A DNA stretch of 64,000 nucleotides from Erwinia_E haradaeae_E. GTDB lineage: Bacteria > Pseudomonadota > Gammaproteobacteria > Enterobacterales > Enterobacteriaceae. The number at the start of each line of letters is the position of its first letter. Within the stretch, counting starts at the first letter, position 1. The stretch covers positions 930,001-994,000 of the forward strand of contig NZ_LR217737.1 of assembly GCF_900699015.1 (NCBI RefSeq). Direction: 5' to 3'. This document shows positions 21,751 through 32,697 of the stretch, piece after piece. Both the position numbers and the translations under genes were made by a program. The notes under the pieces were generated by a model. The model had not been told where the DNA came from and made no database searches. It was given only the letters and a program-made list of their open reading frames with translations.

Positions 21751-21963
21751 ATGAAAAAAGATATACATCCAAATTATACCACAATCACCGCCAAATGCTC
21801 TTGCGGACAAGAAATTAAAACTCGATCTACATTAGGTCATGATTTAAATCTTGACGTATGCAACTCTTGCCATCCATTTTATACCGGCAAACAACGTGAT
21901 GCAGCAAAAGGTGGTCGTATTGATCAATTTAATAAACGTTTTAAAATTCCAAATAAAATATAA
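21751..21963 (+). CDS. rpmE: 50S ribosomal protein L31, zinc-binding form
   Basis: Large-subunit protein bridging to the small subunit. 70 aa from the ATG at 21751, identical in length and start to E. coli (MKKDIHP). The frame runs back to a TTG at 21742, but the family starts at MKKDIHP and an AGAG lies 10 bases before the ATG. C16, C18, C37 and C40 (CSC and CNSC) are the zinc ligands, so this is the zinc form and not the zinc-free paralogue. GGRIDQFNKRFKIP is conserved. It stands alone. Confidence 0.97.
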   Translation: MKKDIHPNYTTITAKCSCGQEIKTRSTLGHDLNLDVCNSCHPFYTGKQRDAAKGGRIDQFNKRFKIPNKI

Positions 21964-22732
21964 ACTCGATTATTATACATTGATAAGAAAAATAAAACTA
22001 ACCAATATATTTTATATTTACTTCTAAAAGAATTGATTTAATTTTTTTTAAATTAAAATCACTCTACTTATCTAACAAAAAAAAGTAATTTTCATTTACT
22101 ATTAAAATGAATACTTATATCTGATATATATATTATAATATAATATATATATCTAAATTTTGTACATATATCAAAAAGATGAAATAAATAGTATAGTATA
22201 CAGAAATATTAACAATCACATTAAATATAATTGAAGATGTGTTATACTAATACAGTATACATGCTCTTCATTGTTCTATCTAATAATATAATCAGTCTTT
22301 AAAAAATCCTTATAACTATCGATTAACACATTAAACAAAATATTATCTACATACAATTATAAAAAATTATTCGAATTTTTAATAACAAGAAAATTATAAC
22401 TAATTCCATTTTAGTTATCTGATAAAAAATAAAAAATGATATGATGTTTTTATAAAACATCATAGTCTAAACTAATAATAATAAAATATATAACACCTTA
22501 TTTCAGTAAGAAAAGAATCAAAGATCTGAATCTAATATCTTATTAATTTTAAATAAATCAAATTGATATCTTCTCAATATCAATAATAAAACACAGTATA
22601 TGAATGCATTCATACCCTTTTAGTTTAGTAACCAAACTAAGAATCAGATTATCTTTATTTATCTAGTCTAATCAATATCTGAATTCATTTCAAAATCATA
22701 TTAGCTATTCGTACAATACAATCAATAGGAAG
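21964..22732. other. Spacer between rpmE and rmuC
   Basis: AT-rich, without genes. It contains a 25-base palindrome at 22440-22464, TATGATGTTTT and AAAACATCATA around TAT, which could form a hairpin but has no adjacent gene end. Confidence 0.5.
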
Positions 22733-24193
22733 ATGAACACAATAACAACATATCGTTTTATCTTTATTTTATCAACTACGATCATAGGATGGATCTGGAC
22801 TTATATCTATTATAAGCGAAACTTGTCTAGAACAAAAAAAGAAAAATTTTTTTATATCGAGAAAACTCAACTAACTAATAACGAACTCCATCAATTACAG
22901 AAGAAGCTAGATGAGTATCTAGTACTTCAAAAACAAAAAGAACGAGAATATCATGAACTGTATAGTTACTTAGAAACAACTAAAGAAAAAATAGAAAATA
23001 TTGAACACTGGAAAAATGAAACTAAACAATTAAGATATGAAAAAAATTGTCAGATAGAAATTAATAACGCCCAAAAAGTAGAACTACGTGAACTAGCAAT
23101 CCGTCTAGAAGAAACACGAGCAACTTCTGAAGAAAAACAAACACTATTAGTACAAAACGAACAATATATCAATGTTCAATTGGAACATATAGCAAATCGT
23201 ATTTTTGAAAATAAGGGACATTATATTGATGAAAAAAATCAACACAACCTACAAACTTTAATAGCACCATTACGAGAACAACTCGAAGGACTTCGACGCC
23301 AAGTACAAGAAGGATTAAACCAAGAATCACGTGAGCTCCATACTCTAACTCATGAACTTCATAACCTACAAAAACTGAATGCACAGATCACTGAAGAAAC
23401 ACTTAATTTAACTCGAGCTCTAAAAGGAGATAAAAAAACCCAAGGAACCTGGGGAGAAATAGTTCTCAGTCATATTTTAAATGCTGCTGGTTTAAGGGAA
23501 GGCCATGAATACGACACTCAAGTAAACATTAAAACAGAAGATAATGGACGCTTTCAGCCAGATATTATTGTGCATCTACCTAATAGTAGAGATGTAGTAA
23601 TCGATGCTAAAATGACGCTAGTAGCCTATGAACGTTATTTCAATGCAGTTGATCATACAGAACAAGAAAAAGCTATTAAAGAACATATTGTTGCTATTCG
23701 AGGGCATCTGAGAAACTTACATCAAAAGGATTATCAAATACTACCAGGTATACGCTCTCTAGATTATATCTTAATGTTCATCCCAATAGAGCCAGCTTTT
23801 CTTCTTGCAATTAACAGAAAACCAGAACTCATAACTGAAGCCTTAAATCAAAATATTATGTTAGTAAGCCCCACTACTCTTTTAGTCGCATTACGCACTA
23901 TTAATAATCTATGGCGTTATGAAAATCAAAATCGTTATGCAGAAAATATTTCAGATCGCGCTACACGACTGTATGACAAAATACGTTTATTTGTAGATGA
24001 GATGTGCGGTATAGGGGATAGTCTATATAAAGCACAACATTGCTATCATCAAGCTATGAAAAAGCTATCAGAAGGACGTGGAAATTTAATTTCCCAAGCT
24101 GAAACTTTTCGTCAGATGGGTGTTGAAATCAAACGCCCTATTAATAAAGAGCTAATAGAAAAATCATTACTTATAAAAGAACAAGAAAAATAA
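22733..24193 (+). CDS. rmuC: RmuC family DNA recombination protein
   Basis: 486 aa (E. coli 475). In E. coli loss of RmuC raises inversion between short repeats; a nuclease role has been proposed but is not shown. A membrane anchor lies at about residues 7-27, then a long Glu/Lys/Gln-rich coiled coil to about residue 225, then the RmuC domain beginning KGDKKTQGTWGEIVLSHIL and including the PD-(D/E)XK-like strand FQPDIIVHLPN...VVIDAKM. AGGA precedes the ATG by only two bases, an unusually tight ribosome site. As in enterics it lies upstream of ubiE, but 1.4 kb away. Keeping it in a reduced genome is notable, since recombination functions are usually shed. Confidence 0.93.
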   Translation: MNTITTYRFIFILSTTIIGWIWTYIYYKRNLSRTKKEKFFYIEKTQLTNNELHQLQKKLDEYLVLQKQKEREYHELYSYLETTKEKIENIEHWKNETKQLRYEKNCQIEINNAQKVELRELAIRLEETRATSEEKQTLLVQNEQYINVQLEHIANRIFENKGHYIDEKNQHNLQTLIAPLREQLEGLRRQVQEGLNQESRELHTLTHELHNLQKLNAQITEETLNLTRALKGDKKTQGTWGEIVLSHILNAAGLREGHEYDTQVNIKTEDNGRFQPDIIVHLPNSRDVVIDAKMTLVAYERYFNAVDHTEQEKAIKEHIVAIRGHLRNLHQKDYQILPGIRSLDYILMFIPIEPAFLLAINRKPELITEALNQNIMLVSPTTLLVALRTINNLWRYENQNRYAENISDRATRLYDKIRLFVDEMCGIGDSLYKAQHCYHQAMKKLSEGRGNLISQAETFRQMGVEIKRPINKELIEKSLLIKEQEK

Positions 24194-25617
24194 AAAAACT
24201 AGACCTCATAATATTGATTAAAATCAATATATTTTATTAGACACCATAATCTTATCTAGATATATGATATCATTTATACATAAATTTTTATTACTCTAAC
24301 TATAATAGAGCAATCTTATATGATTCTAATCATTATAAAAAGATAGATGAGCTAAATCTCAATACTTTAATTGTACCTATAAATCTCATAAAATACTATA
24401 AATGCATATGCGCTATGTTACTAAGAAAGATACTCAGATTAACTAACTTACATATATTAACAATATTATTATGTTAACATCTAATACAGAATAGGTATAC
24501 ATATTTAACATATACGTCACATCAACTTAATAGCTATATTTCTCTGATTCCAAAGAGATTAGATTTAAATCATTCCAACAAGTTATAACAGTATTTCTCT
24601 TCTTATAATCTCTAAAAAAAATAAAAAAGATTCTAAATATCTTAAATTAAAATACCGGATGATAAGAAGATATATGTACCCTATACAAATATCTAAATTG
24701 ATTTAATATATAATATTAATATTAATCTTCTAATATCAAAAAATGTAAAAATAAAACCTAATTACCTTTCTAGAAAATTATAAAGACATCTATTGAATTC
24801 CACTGAGATAATCTAAACATATACCTTATGATATATGTTCAGAATAATCCAATCTTCTTAGGATATAAATAAAGTTTTATCATAAATTAATACGATTTCT
24901 CTATAAAAAATCTAGAAAAATAAGAAAAACTGATTAATGCAGAATAATGAAGATAATCATATATTGTATAGTAAATAATATGTATAAAAAGATAAAACTA
25001 TTCTATGATCTACCATAGAACTTTATATCAATGAAAAATAGAATAGATATCTACATTACGTACTTAGACTCATATGTCTAACTTAGATTAATACAACCTA
25101 TCATTAATAGGTATTTAAATAAAAAATAAAATAAATCTTATTAGAAGAGAGTTTTACTCTAAATATCTCATCTTAATTTTTAATTATGTAAGTTTAGATT
25201 TTTTAATTTAGTATCATATTATTATAAAAATATATTAACTCTTGTTATAAAATTCTAACATAAGATCATGAAGCCATATCTATTTTCTATTGAAAATACT
25301 TCTTCCTATCACTATATGATGAATAGATCCTATATAGGATTATTTTTCTCCAGAAAATATTATATGATATAAGAACTAAGCCCGAGGTTTTCTCCAGATT
25401 CTTTATTTAAAAGATAAAAATTGAAATCTTTACTAATACCTATATTAACTAAACATAGATAACACATAGATACTGGAAAATATTTAAATATGATTTAAAA
25501 GAACACATCCTCTATATATAATTAAAACTTCGATAATATATATAAAAATTGTTAATAGACAGATATTTATATCTAGAAGCATATATTTAGAATAAAGTTT
25601 CAATTATTGGAGAATGC
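24194..25617. other. Gene-free spacer between rmuC and ubiE
   Basis: 1.4 kb where E. coli has about a hundred bases. It starts with the hairpin at 24211-24230; the rest is AT-rich with no recognisable content. A short GC patch near 25380 matched nothing. Confidence 0.6.
24211..24240 (+). terminator. Weak intrinsic terminator after rmuC
   Basis: ATATTGATT (24211-24219) pairs with AATCAATAT (24222-24230), followed by ATTTTATT, 18 bases past the rmuC stop. Stem and loop are AT-rich and the U tract is broken, so termination would be inefficient. Confidence 0.4.
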
Positions 25618-26379
25618 ATGAAACAGAATAATAGATCTAAACAGAGTGCTTACTTTGGTTTTCGTTCTGTTATTAAAGAAGAAAAAACTAATTTAGTTGA
25701 AAATGTATTTCATTCTGTTGCAGCTAGATATGATTTAATGAACGATCTAATGTCACTAGGTATCCATCGTATATGGAAACGATATGCTATTAACTATAGT
25801 CATGTCCAGCCGGGGCAACGCGTACTTGATTTAGCAGGTGGAACAGGAGATCTGACAGAACAATTTTCACACTTAGTGGGAAAAACTGGTTGTGTTGTAT
25901 TAGCAGATATTAATAGCTCCATGTTAAAAATCGGACGTGATAAATTACGTAACAAAGGCCTTATTAGTCAAATATATTATGTGCAAACCGATGCAGAATC
26001 TTTGCCATTTCCAGATGATTTTTTTGACTGTATTGCTATTGGATTTGGATTGCGGAATATAACTTCAATGGATACAGCTTTAAAATCCATGTTGCGAATA
26101 CTGAAAAAAGGCGGACGACTATTAGTTCTAGAGTTTTCTCATCCAACATGCATGAAACTCAATAAAATATATAATTTATACATTTTTCACATTCTTCCTT
26201 ACATTGGAAAAATAGTAGTACAAGATTCTCAAAGTTATCGTTATCTCGCAGAATCTATTCAAATGCATCCTAATCAAGAAAAATTAAAACAAATGATGAT
26301 GGATATTGGTTTTCAAAATACTACATATGAAAACTTAACAGGAGGAATTGTCGCTCTACATTGCGGTTTTAAGTACTAA
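25618..26379 (+). CDS. ubiE: Ubiquinone/menaquinone biosynthesis C-methyltransferase UbiE
   Basis: SAM-dependent C-methylation in ubiquinone (and menaquinone) synthesis. 253 aa (E. coli 251). SAM-binding motif I VLDLAGGTGDLT is at residues 69-80, with DAESLPFPDDFFDCIAIGFGLRN, LKKGGRLLVLEFSHP and the terminal TGGIVALHCGFKY all family-typical. A clear GGAG lies five bases before the ATG. ubiJ follows after 11 bases and ubiB overlaps ubiJ, giving a three-gene operon. MetK, which makes its methyl donor, is also in this window. Confidence 0.97.
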   Translation: MKQNNRSKQSAYFGFRSVIKEEKTNLVENVFHSVAARYDLMNDLMSLGIHRIWKRYAINYSHVQPGQRVLDLAGGTGDLTEQFSHLVGKTGCVVLADINSSMLKIGRDKLRNKGLISQIYYVQTDAESLPFPDDFFDCIAIGFGLRNITSMDTALKSMLRILKKGGRLLVLEFSHPTCMKLNKIYNLYIFHILPYIGKIVVQDSQSYRYLAESIQMHPNQEKLKQMMMDIGFQNTTYENLTGGIVALHCGFKY

Positions 26380-26390
26380 CAAGGATAAAT

Positions 26391-26996
26391 ATGAGATTAG
26401 CGACAATATTGATAGCCATACTGGAAAAGATTTTAACGAAAATTCTATATCATAATAAGACCTCTCAGGCTATTCAAAAAAATCTCAAAAATACAACTAT
26501 ATCTATAGTCCTGTCTAACATAAGACAAGCAGTAACTGTATTATTTAATGTACAACAAATATTTTTATTTACTGATTGGACAAAAATAGAAAATTGTAGG
26601 ATAAAGATCTACTATACTACGTTATTAAAAGTACGCAGTTATAATAATCTTACTAGACTTATTCAGGATAGAAAAATCGAAGTAGAAGGTGATACAACAA
26701 TCATCCAAACTATTTTTTCTTTAATATATTCGATACAAAAACATCAAAAAAAATACATATTACTATGGTTATGCAATCTGACTAAAAAAATCATCACACA
26801 TCTTAACTACCAATCATACCATAATATATTGCATAATTTAGAATATAAAAAAATATACCTACCTGAGATATTAATTGAAGAATCAAGGTTAGTTCTTAAC
26901 CGATTAGAGTTCGCTGGGTTTATACAAGAAATAAATACGCTAATTTATTCATTAAATACCATTCAAACTCGAATAATGCTTCTGGAGGAGATATGA
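26391..26996 (+). CDS. ubiJ: Ubiquinone biosynthesis accessory factor UbiJ
   Basis: Lipid-binding (SCP2-domain) scaffold of the soluble Ubi complex. 201 aa, exactly the E. coli length, but the least conserved gene of its operon. Recognition rests on position between ubiE and ubiB, equal length, the N-terminal SCP2-like segment (VLFNVQQIFLFTDW to VEGDTTIIQTIFSL, matching the E. coli VQGDIQVVQNFVAL) and a C-terminal helix ending RIMLLEEI. AAGGAT lies 7 bases before the ATG. The lower half is rich in Ile, Lys, Asn and Tyr, as AT pressure would produce. Function is inferred from position and weak similarity. Confidence 0.85.
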   Translation: MRLATILIAILEKILTKILYHNKTSQAIQKNLKNTTISIVLSNIRQAVTVLFNVQQIFLFTDWTKIENCRIKIYYTTLLKVRSYNNLTRLIQDRKIEVEGDTTIIQTIFSLIYSIQKHQKKYILLWLCNLTKKIITHLNYQSYHNILHNLEYKKIYLPEILIEESRLVLNRLEFAGFIQEINTLIYSLNTIQTRIMLLEEI

Positions 26997-28663
26997 CCTA
27001 TGGTGAGTTTCGCCGTCTCTGTCTGATTATTCATATTTTTCTTCATTATAATCTAGATGAGCTGATCCCTTTAACATATCTTTCTGTATTATTAAGATTT
27101 TATCGAAAGTGTCTATTTTGGATACCTAATCAACATTTAAGTAAACCACCAGGCGTGAGATTACGTTTAGCTTTAGAAAAACTAGGTCCGATATGGATTA
27201 AATTTGGTCAAATGCTGTCTACACGTCACGACCTGCTACCAATCGATATCTCTCAACAACTAACACTATTACAAGATCATGTAACTCCATTTGATGGACT
27301 AGAGGCTCAGAACCTAATTGAATCCGCATTAAATGCACCTATTAAAACTAAATTTAACAACTTTAATACAACCCCATTAGCTTCCGCATCTATTGCTCAA
27401 GTACATTCTGCGACATTAAAAACTAACGGATGCGAAGTAATTATAAAAATTATTCGACCTAAAATTTTATCTCTTATTCAGGATGACTTGAAACTCATTT
27501 ATCGAATTGCACTGTGGATTCCACGTTTTTTACCATCTACCCGTTTACTTCGTCTAGTAGATGTGGTGAATAATTACAAAAAAACTCTTCTTAACGAATT
27601 AAACTTGTTACGTGAAGCCGATAACGCTATACGAATGCGTCGTAATTTTTATCACAGCCAGATGTTATATGTACCAAAAATCTATCCAGAATTATGCAGT
27701 AAAAATATTCTTGTCATGGAACGTATTTATGGTATTCCTATTTCTAATATCGTTATGTTAATAAAACATGGTGTAAACTTAAATCTTTTGGCTGAACGTG
27801 GCGTAAATATTTTCTTTACTCAAGTATTTCGTGATAGTTTTTTCCATGCAGATATGCATCCAGGCAATATCTTTGTAAACTATACATATCCAGAAAACCC
27901 CCAATATATTGGAATTGATTATGGTATTGTTGGTTCTTTACAAAAAGAAGACCAACGTTACTTAGCAGAAAATTTTCTAGCTTTTTTAAATCGTGATTAC
28001 CGTAAAGTCGCCGCACTACATATAGATTCAGGATGGGTACCACTGGATACTAATATAGAAGACTTTGAATTTGCTGTTCGTAGTATATGTGAACCTATTT
28101 TTAAAAAACCTTTAATAGAAATTTCTTTTGGAAATATACTAATTAACTTATTTAATATAGCACACTCTTTTCACATGGAAATACAACCACAATTAGTACT
28201 TTTACAAAAAACATTACTATATGTAGAAGGACTGGGTAGACAACTTAATCCTCAGCTAGATTTATGGAAAACAGCTAAACCATTTCTTGAAGATTGGATT
28301 CAAAATCAAATAGGCATCCCTGCGATTCTAAATGCTTTAAAAAATAAAATTCCAACTTGGGCATCAAAACTACCTGAATTACCAGATCTGTTTTATGAAA
28401 GCCTAAAACAGAATAAAAATATACAATCTCGTATAGACCAACTAACTTCAAACTTATACGTTGAACAGATTAAACAAAAACAATCATACTACTGGTTTAG
28501 TCTTAGTCCTATACTACTTTTTAGTAGTATTATTTTATTTTTATTATATGCAGAATGGACGACTCTTGCCATCGGACTAGTCACAGCTGGATGGATAACA
28601 TGGCTTCTTGGATGGTGGATTAGTATCAGACCAACCCGATTATCTAATAAACAAAATCCTTAA
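26993..28663 (+). CDS. ubiB: Ubiquinone biosynthesis atypical kinase/ATPase UbiB
   Basis: Membrane-bound ADCK/ABC1-family ATPase needed for ubiquinone synthesis. 556 aa (E. coli 546). The family KxGQ motif is K70-F-G-Q73, followed by the Ala-rich loop ASASIAQVHSA, VIIKIIRP (catalytic lysine strand), ELNLLREADNA, ADMHPGNIF and the metal-binding IGIDYGIVG. Two hydrophobic segments near the C-terminus (SPILLFSSIILFLL and LAIGLVTAGWITWLLGWW) anchor it. The ATG overlaps the ubiJ stop as ATGA, with GGAGG just upstream, so translation is coupled. tatABC, which follow in E. coli, are absent. Confidence 0.97.
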   Translation: MTYGEFRRLCLIIHIFLHYNLDELIPLTYLSVLLRFYRKCLFWIPNQHLSKPPGVRLRLALEKLGPIWIKFGQMLSTRHDLLPIDISQQLTLLQDHVTPFDGLEAQNLIESALNAPIKTKFNNFNTTPLASASIAQVHSATLKTNGCEVIIKIIRPKILSLIQDDLKLIYRIALWIPRFLPSTRLLRLVDVVNNYKKTLLNELNLLREADNAIRMRRNFYHSQMLYVPKIYPELCSKNILVMERIYGIPISNIVMLIKHGVNLNLLAERGVNIFFTQVFRDSFFHADMHPGNIFVNYTYPENPQYIGIDYGIVGSLQKEDQRYLAENFLAFLNRDYRKVAALHIDSGWVPLDTNIEDFEFAVRSICEPIFKKPLIEISFGNILINLFNIAHSFHMEIQPQLVLLQKTLLYVEGLGRQLNPQLDLWKTAKPFLEDWIQNQIGIPAILNALKNKIPTWASKLPELPDLFYESLKQNKNIQSRIDQLTSNLYVEQIKQKQSYYWFSLSPILLFSSIILFLLYAEWTTLAIGLVTAGWITWLLGWWISIRPTRLSNKQNP

Positions 28664-31044
28664 TTTTCTATATAGACGCTCATCTATTGATAATAAAAGT
28701 AGTAATTGATAATTATCAGCTTCTCAGGCATGAGATATCTGATGTACATGATTAGTAATCAGTATCTAACTAAAAAAATAGTAATAGATTCTTATAGATA
28801 ATACTCTATATTACTCATCTTTATAATATAAAAATATAATCATCTATCTCTTGCCATCAGTTATCATAAACAGGTGTTCTTATTCATCTTATGAATAGCA
28901 ATAGAACTAACAAAACACAAATGAAGTATATTGTATTTAGAATCTATCAAATATATCAATAACTATAATTATAAACTTTACTTGATCATAAATAAAACTA
29001 TAAAAGATTGAAACCACCAACTCATATAACATCTAATTCACTATTTCATGTTAAAAACACTATTATTATACAGATAAATATATATATCATGAATTCATGC
29101 AAAAAAAGAAATTATTCATAATTTAACAAGATTTCTAAATATTTTATTAAAAATTAAAATTTTAATACAAACTAAATAAAAAACTCAGATAATTCAGATT
29201 AATCAACTGTAAATAACTGAATCATGTAAAAAATAATAAAAACCATTAAAATTAAATATATTTTATTAATTTTTCCTAAATTCAACACTATCTGAAATTC
29301 ATAGCTAAACTCTCTCTAAACTATATTACTTGAGTTACAAACTCCTTTCATTTCAACAATATAAATAACAACATAATACATATAGATTATTACTCATATA
29401 ATGACATTATTTTACTGTATAAAACAAAGCTTATTCATTTATATGCAGGCTATCATAAATATAAATTTTATATTTACTAAAAACTATAATATAGCACAAT
29501 ATCCATGTCTCTATCTTTCTATCGAATTAAATAATTATTTTTTTCTAATATTTGATATACATCTAATTTATATATCAAATAATATTAATTAGTAATATCT
29601 TATTTTTCGTAAATTAAAATATAATCATTTTATTTTTTTCTTCTAAAAACAAATATATAAAAGATAGATTTTCATAAACCATTCCATATCATATAAAAAT
29701 CATATCTTATATAAAGAATCTTTAAAAATACAAAATAATGCATCAATCTTAAAATAAGAATAATTTAATATATAATTAATATTATCTTCGCTCATACTTA
29801 TGAAAAATATAAATACCTCAATTTTTAAAAAAACAAAATTATCGATTGACGATATAAATATCTTTTAATCATCTATCAATAATTTTATTTATCATGATTA
29901 GAATCATTATCTCAATTTTATTGATACAAATAAAAATAAGATGATACATTGAAAATAAAACATCTATCAATGAATATATTATTCAGATCTTCTTCTCTTC
30001 CGAAACTTCTAGAATCAATAACTATTCAATATCGATGATATTAAATATATATACTTTATACGACCATAATAAGAGATATTAAGACGTACATTCCATATAA
30101 AATCAAATCTATCTCTCTGTACTAAGCACATTAACTCAGCATACCTCACAAAATATTACCTCAATCATATACTATCTATCTATTAAAAAATAAAATCATA
30201 AAAACTTAGTTATTAAACTAATTCACTCTGTTATATATATAAAATTAACAATCCAAATAAAATTATTAATAAAAATCAATAAAAATATATCCAAAACAGA
30301 ATAAAATAAAAATTTATATAATCTCTAATTATATTTTAGATCCTAATACAATTAAGTATATCAGCCAGTATGTAAGTATCTTTAATCCAATCAAACTATA
30401 AAATTAAATAAATGATTATAACTTTGTTATATCTAATATGAGGACAGCTAATAAAACTTCTTGAAAATATAAAAATATAATATTACATATTTTACAATAT
30501 AAACAGAATTAATCTATATAACTACCTCCAACATTATTTTTTATTATCTTAGTTTATAACATGATTAAATAATAATATACAATCTATCCTGTCATATATT
30601 ATGATTATATTTATAAAAATCAATCTAAAATTATTAACATTCATCATACGTTCTATGAATATCAAAATAATCTTTATATACAAAGACTTAACATACTTCA
30701 ATAAGAAAAATAAATACATCAACGGTGATATCATGAATCATGATTAATGATCTACAATATTACGATACAGAGCAAGACTCAATAATACCATTTATTACAT
30801 ACTTTATTTTATAAATTTATAACATCTTTTTTTTTAAAAAAAGAATTATCATTGTCAAAATATAACATAAATAATTTAAAATAATATTGTATTATAAAAA
30901 ACTTCTATAAAAATAATATATCAAATCCTGGATACATTTTATAATCCATATCCATACTCATTCATGAAAAACATCACAATCTAGTACGATAAAAGGAGTA
31001 ATTGTGACATTATGTACGTTTTATCTACTTATAATTAAGATTAT
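28664..31044. other. Largest gene desert (2.4 kb) between ubiB and bioD
   Basis: Very AT-rich. Two short frames (29401-29592 plus, 30549-30734 minus) are composed of Ile, Asn, Tyr, Phe and Lys and look like chance. A T9A7 run with flanking TC/GA lies at about 30825-30844. No gene, RNA or remnant is recognisable. Confidence 0.6.
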
Positions 31045-31737
31045 CTATAATGAGACATAATCCTTTAATAAAGAAAAATTTAAGTAATGACCAAGAACCT
31101 TCTTTTCAGATCCATTTAAATATGGGATGGTGCCTAACAATGGAGCGTCCAATCGATTTTTTAAATCCATTATATACTCCCGAGAAAACTCAATAGCTTT
31201 TAAAGGATGATTAGCAATCCACCCAACTAACTGCAAACCTGCCTTTTGGATAGCTAAAGCTGTTAAGAGTGAGTGATTAATAACACCAAGCTTGATACCA
31301 ACCACTAAAATCACTGGAAGTCGTTCAGCAATAACCCAATCAGAAAAATTAAATTCTGCTCCTAAAGGGGTCAACCAGCCTCCTGTTCCCTCAATTACTA
31401 CTACATCTGCAATCATCCTTAGTGCATGTAATCCTTGAGATAAAAGACCAATATCAATATTCTTTCTTTCTATACGACAAGCAATATGAGGTGCAGTAGA
31501 AGTAAAAAGAGAAACTGCATTTACTTGATCATAACTAAGTACTATATTACTATTGGCCATTAATGCTAGTGCGTCTACACTCCTAACCCCATCTGGTGTC
31601 AATATACAACCAGAGGCAACTGGTTTATATCCAATAGAACGATATCCAATACGATCTGCAGCCTGTAGAAGTGCACAAGAGGCTAAGGTTTTTCCAATAT
31701 CTGTATCAGTCCCAGTAACAAAAAAATACTGTTCCAA
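31045..31737 (-). CDS. bioD: ATP-dependent dethiobiotin synthetase
   Basis: Carboxylates 7,8-diaminopelargonate to dethiobiotin. 230 aa (E. coli 225). P-loop GTDTDIGKT at residues 9-17, GYKPVASG, EGTGGWLTPL, PVILVVGIKLG and NHSLLTA are conserved. The start is TTG (31735-31737): no ATG is available, AAGGGG lies nine bases upstream, and the resulting N-terminus MEQYFFVTGTDT aligns with E. coli MSKRYFVTGTDT. In enterics bioD ends the bioBFCD operon; here it stands alone, so the other biotin genes, if present, are elsewhere. An intact frame implies biotin synthesis is still in use. Confidence 0.95.
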   Translation of the reverse strand: MEQYFFVTGTDTDIGKTLASCALLQAADRIGYRSIGYKPVASGCILTPDGVRSVDALALMANSNIVLSYDQVNAVSLFTSTAPHIACRIERKNIDIGLLSQGLHALRMIADVVVIEGTGGWLTPLGAEFNFSDWVIAERLPVILVVGIKLGVINHSLLTALAIQKAGLQLVGWIANHPLKAIEFSREYIMDLKNRLDAPLLGTIPYLNGSEKKVLGHYLNFSLLKDYVSL

Positions 31738-32697
31738 ATGAAAATGCCCCTTAAAATATCAATTCTAGTTAATCATAAGCCCAACAAAAGATATTAATCT
31801 TAATACCTGATGCTTTTCTGTATTCTATCAAGTAAAGATGACATACCGAACTCACTCTCTATTCAGATAATCTAGTTTATCATCTTGTTTTTACTGTTAC
31901 TATACATCATGGCACATGATGCTATACTCATAAAATAAACCTACCAATCAATAGATACTATTAAATTGGAATAACACCAAAACATACTGAAACTAAAGAG
32001 ACCTAGTGAACATCAATATTCTTATAAATAATTCGTATTATATTTCTATCATAACTAAATCTATCATACAAAATTTATATTTTATTTCAGATTTATTCAG
32101 TATTAACAAAGAAAGAGCTCTTCTTTTATTAAAGAAGAAACTCTATAGTAATCACAACACATAACTAAAGAGCCATTCAATAAAAATTATAGATTACTAT
32201 AAAAATCGATCTGATTAATCAGTTGAGAAGTTATGAGTCTACATATAAAGATTGTTATTCACTTTTGTATATCGACACTAATAATCTAAACGATGTTTAT
32301 ACTATAAACATTAAACAATCAAGAGAAGTTAATATGCAAGTATACATAGAATCATCAATCAATTTTCAAAAATTCATACATATTTATATAAATAATCAGA
32401 TGAAGAAGAAATAATGAAAATATTATTTTCAATATTCATCTATATATTACCTATCTAACCTAAAGTCAAATAAAGATTTACGCCTTATTAATATGATATC
32501 TATATTCTAGATTTTCTATAGAAAATTAGTGCTATATAATCCTGAATTATTATTATTTAATTTCTTCTAAAAGATAGATTTTACTGAATATAACTACAAT
32601 ACTGGGTCAAAATAACGATGGATCATTAACACTACTCCAGTATAGTATATAATATCTCATTTTTACATCAAAATAAAAAATATAGAACGACTACTTC
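31738..32697. other. Gene-free spacer between hda and bioD
   Basis: 960 AT-rich bases. An 8-bp stem with a TATT loop (TCTTCTTT/AAAGAAGA, 32119-32138) is the only structure; it reads into a T-rich run on the minus strand. The short plus-strand frame 32223-32414 looks spurious. Confidence 0.5.

Noticed and set aside
29401..29592. 63-codon frame in the ubiB-bioD desert
   Set aside because: Composition is Ile/Asn/Tyr/Phe only, as random AT-rich DNA gives; no ribosome site or similarity. The same holds for 30549-30734, 32223-32414 and 61375-61566.
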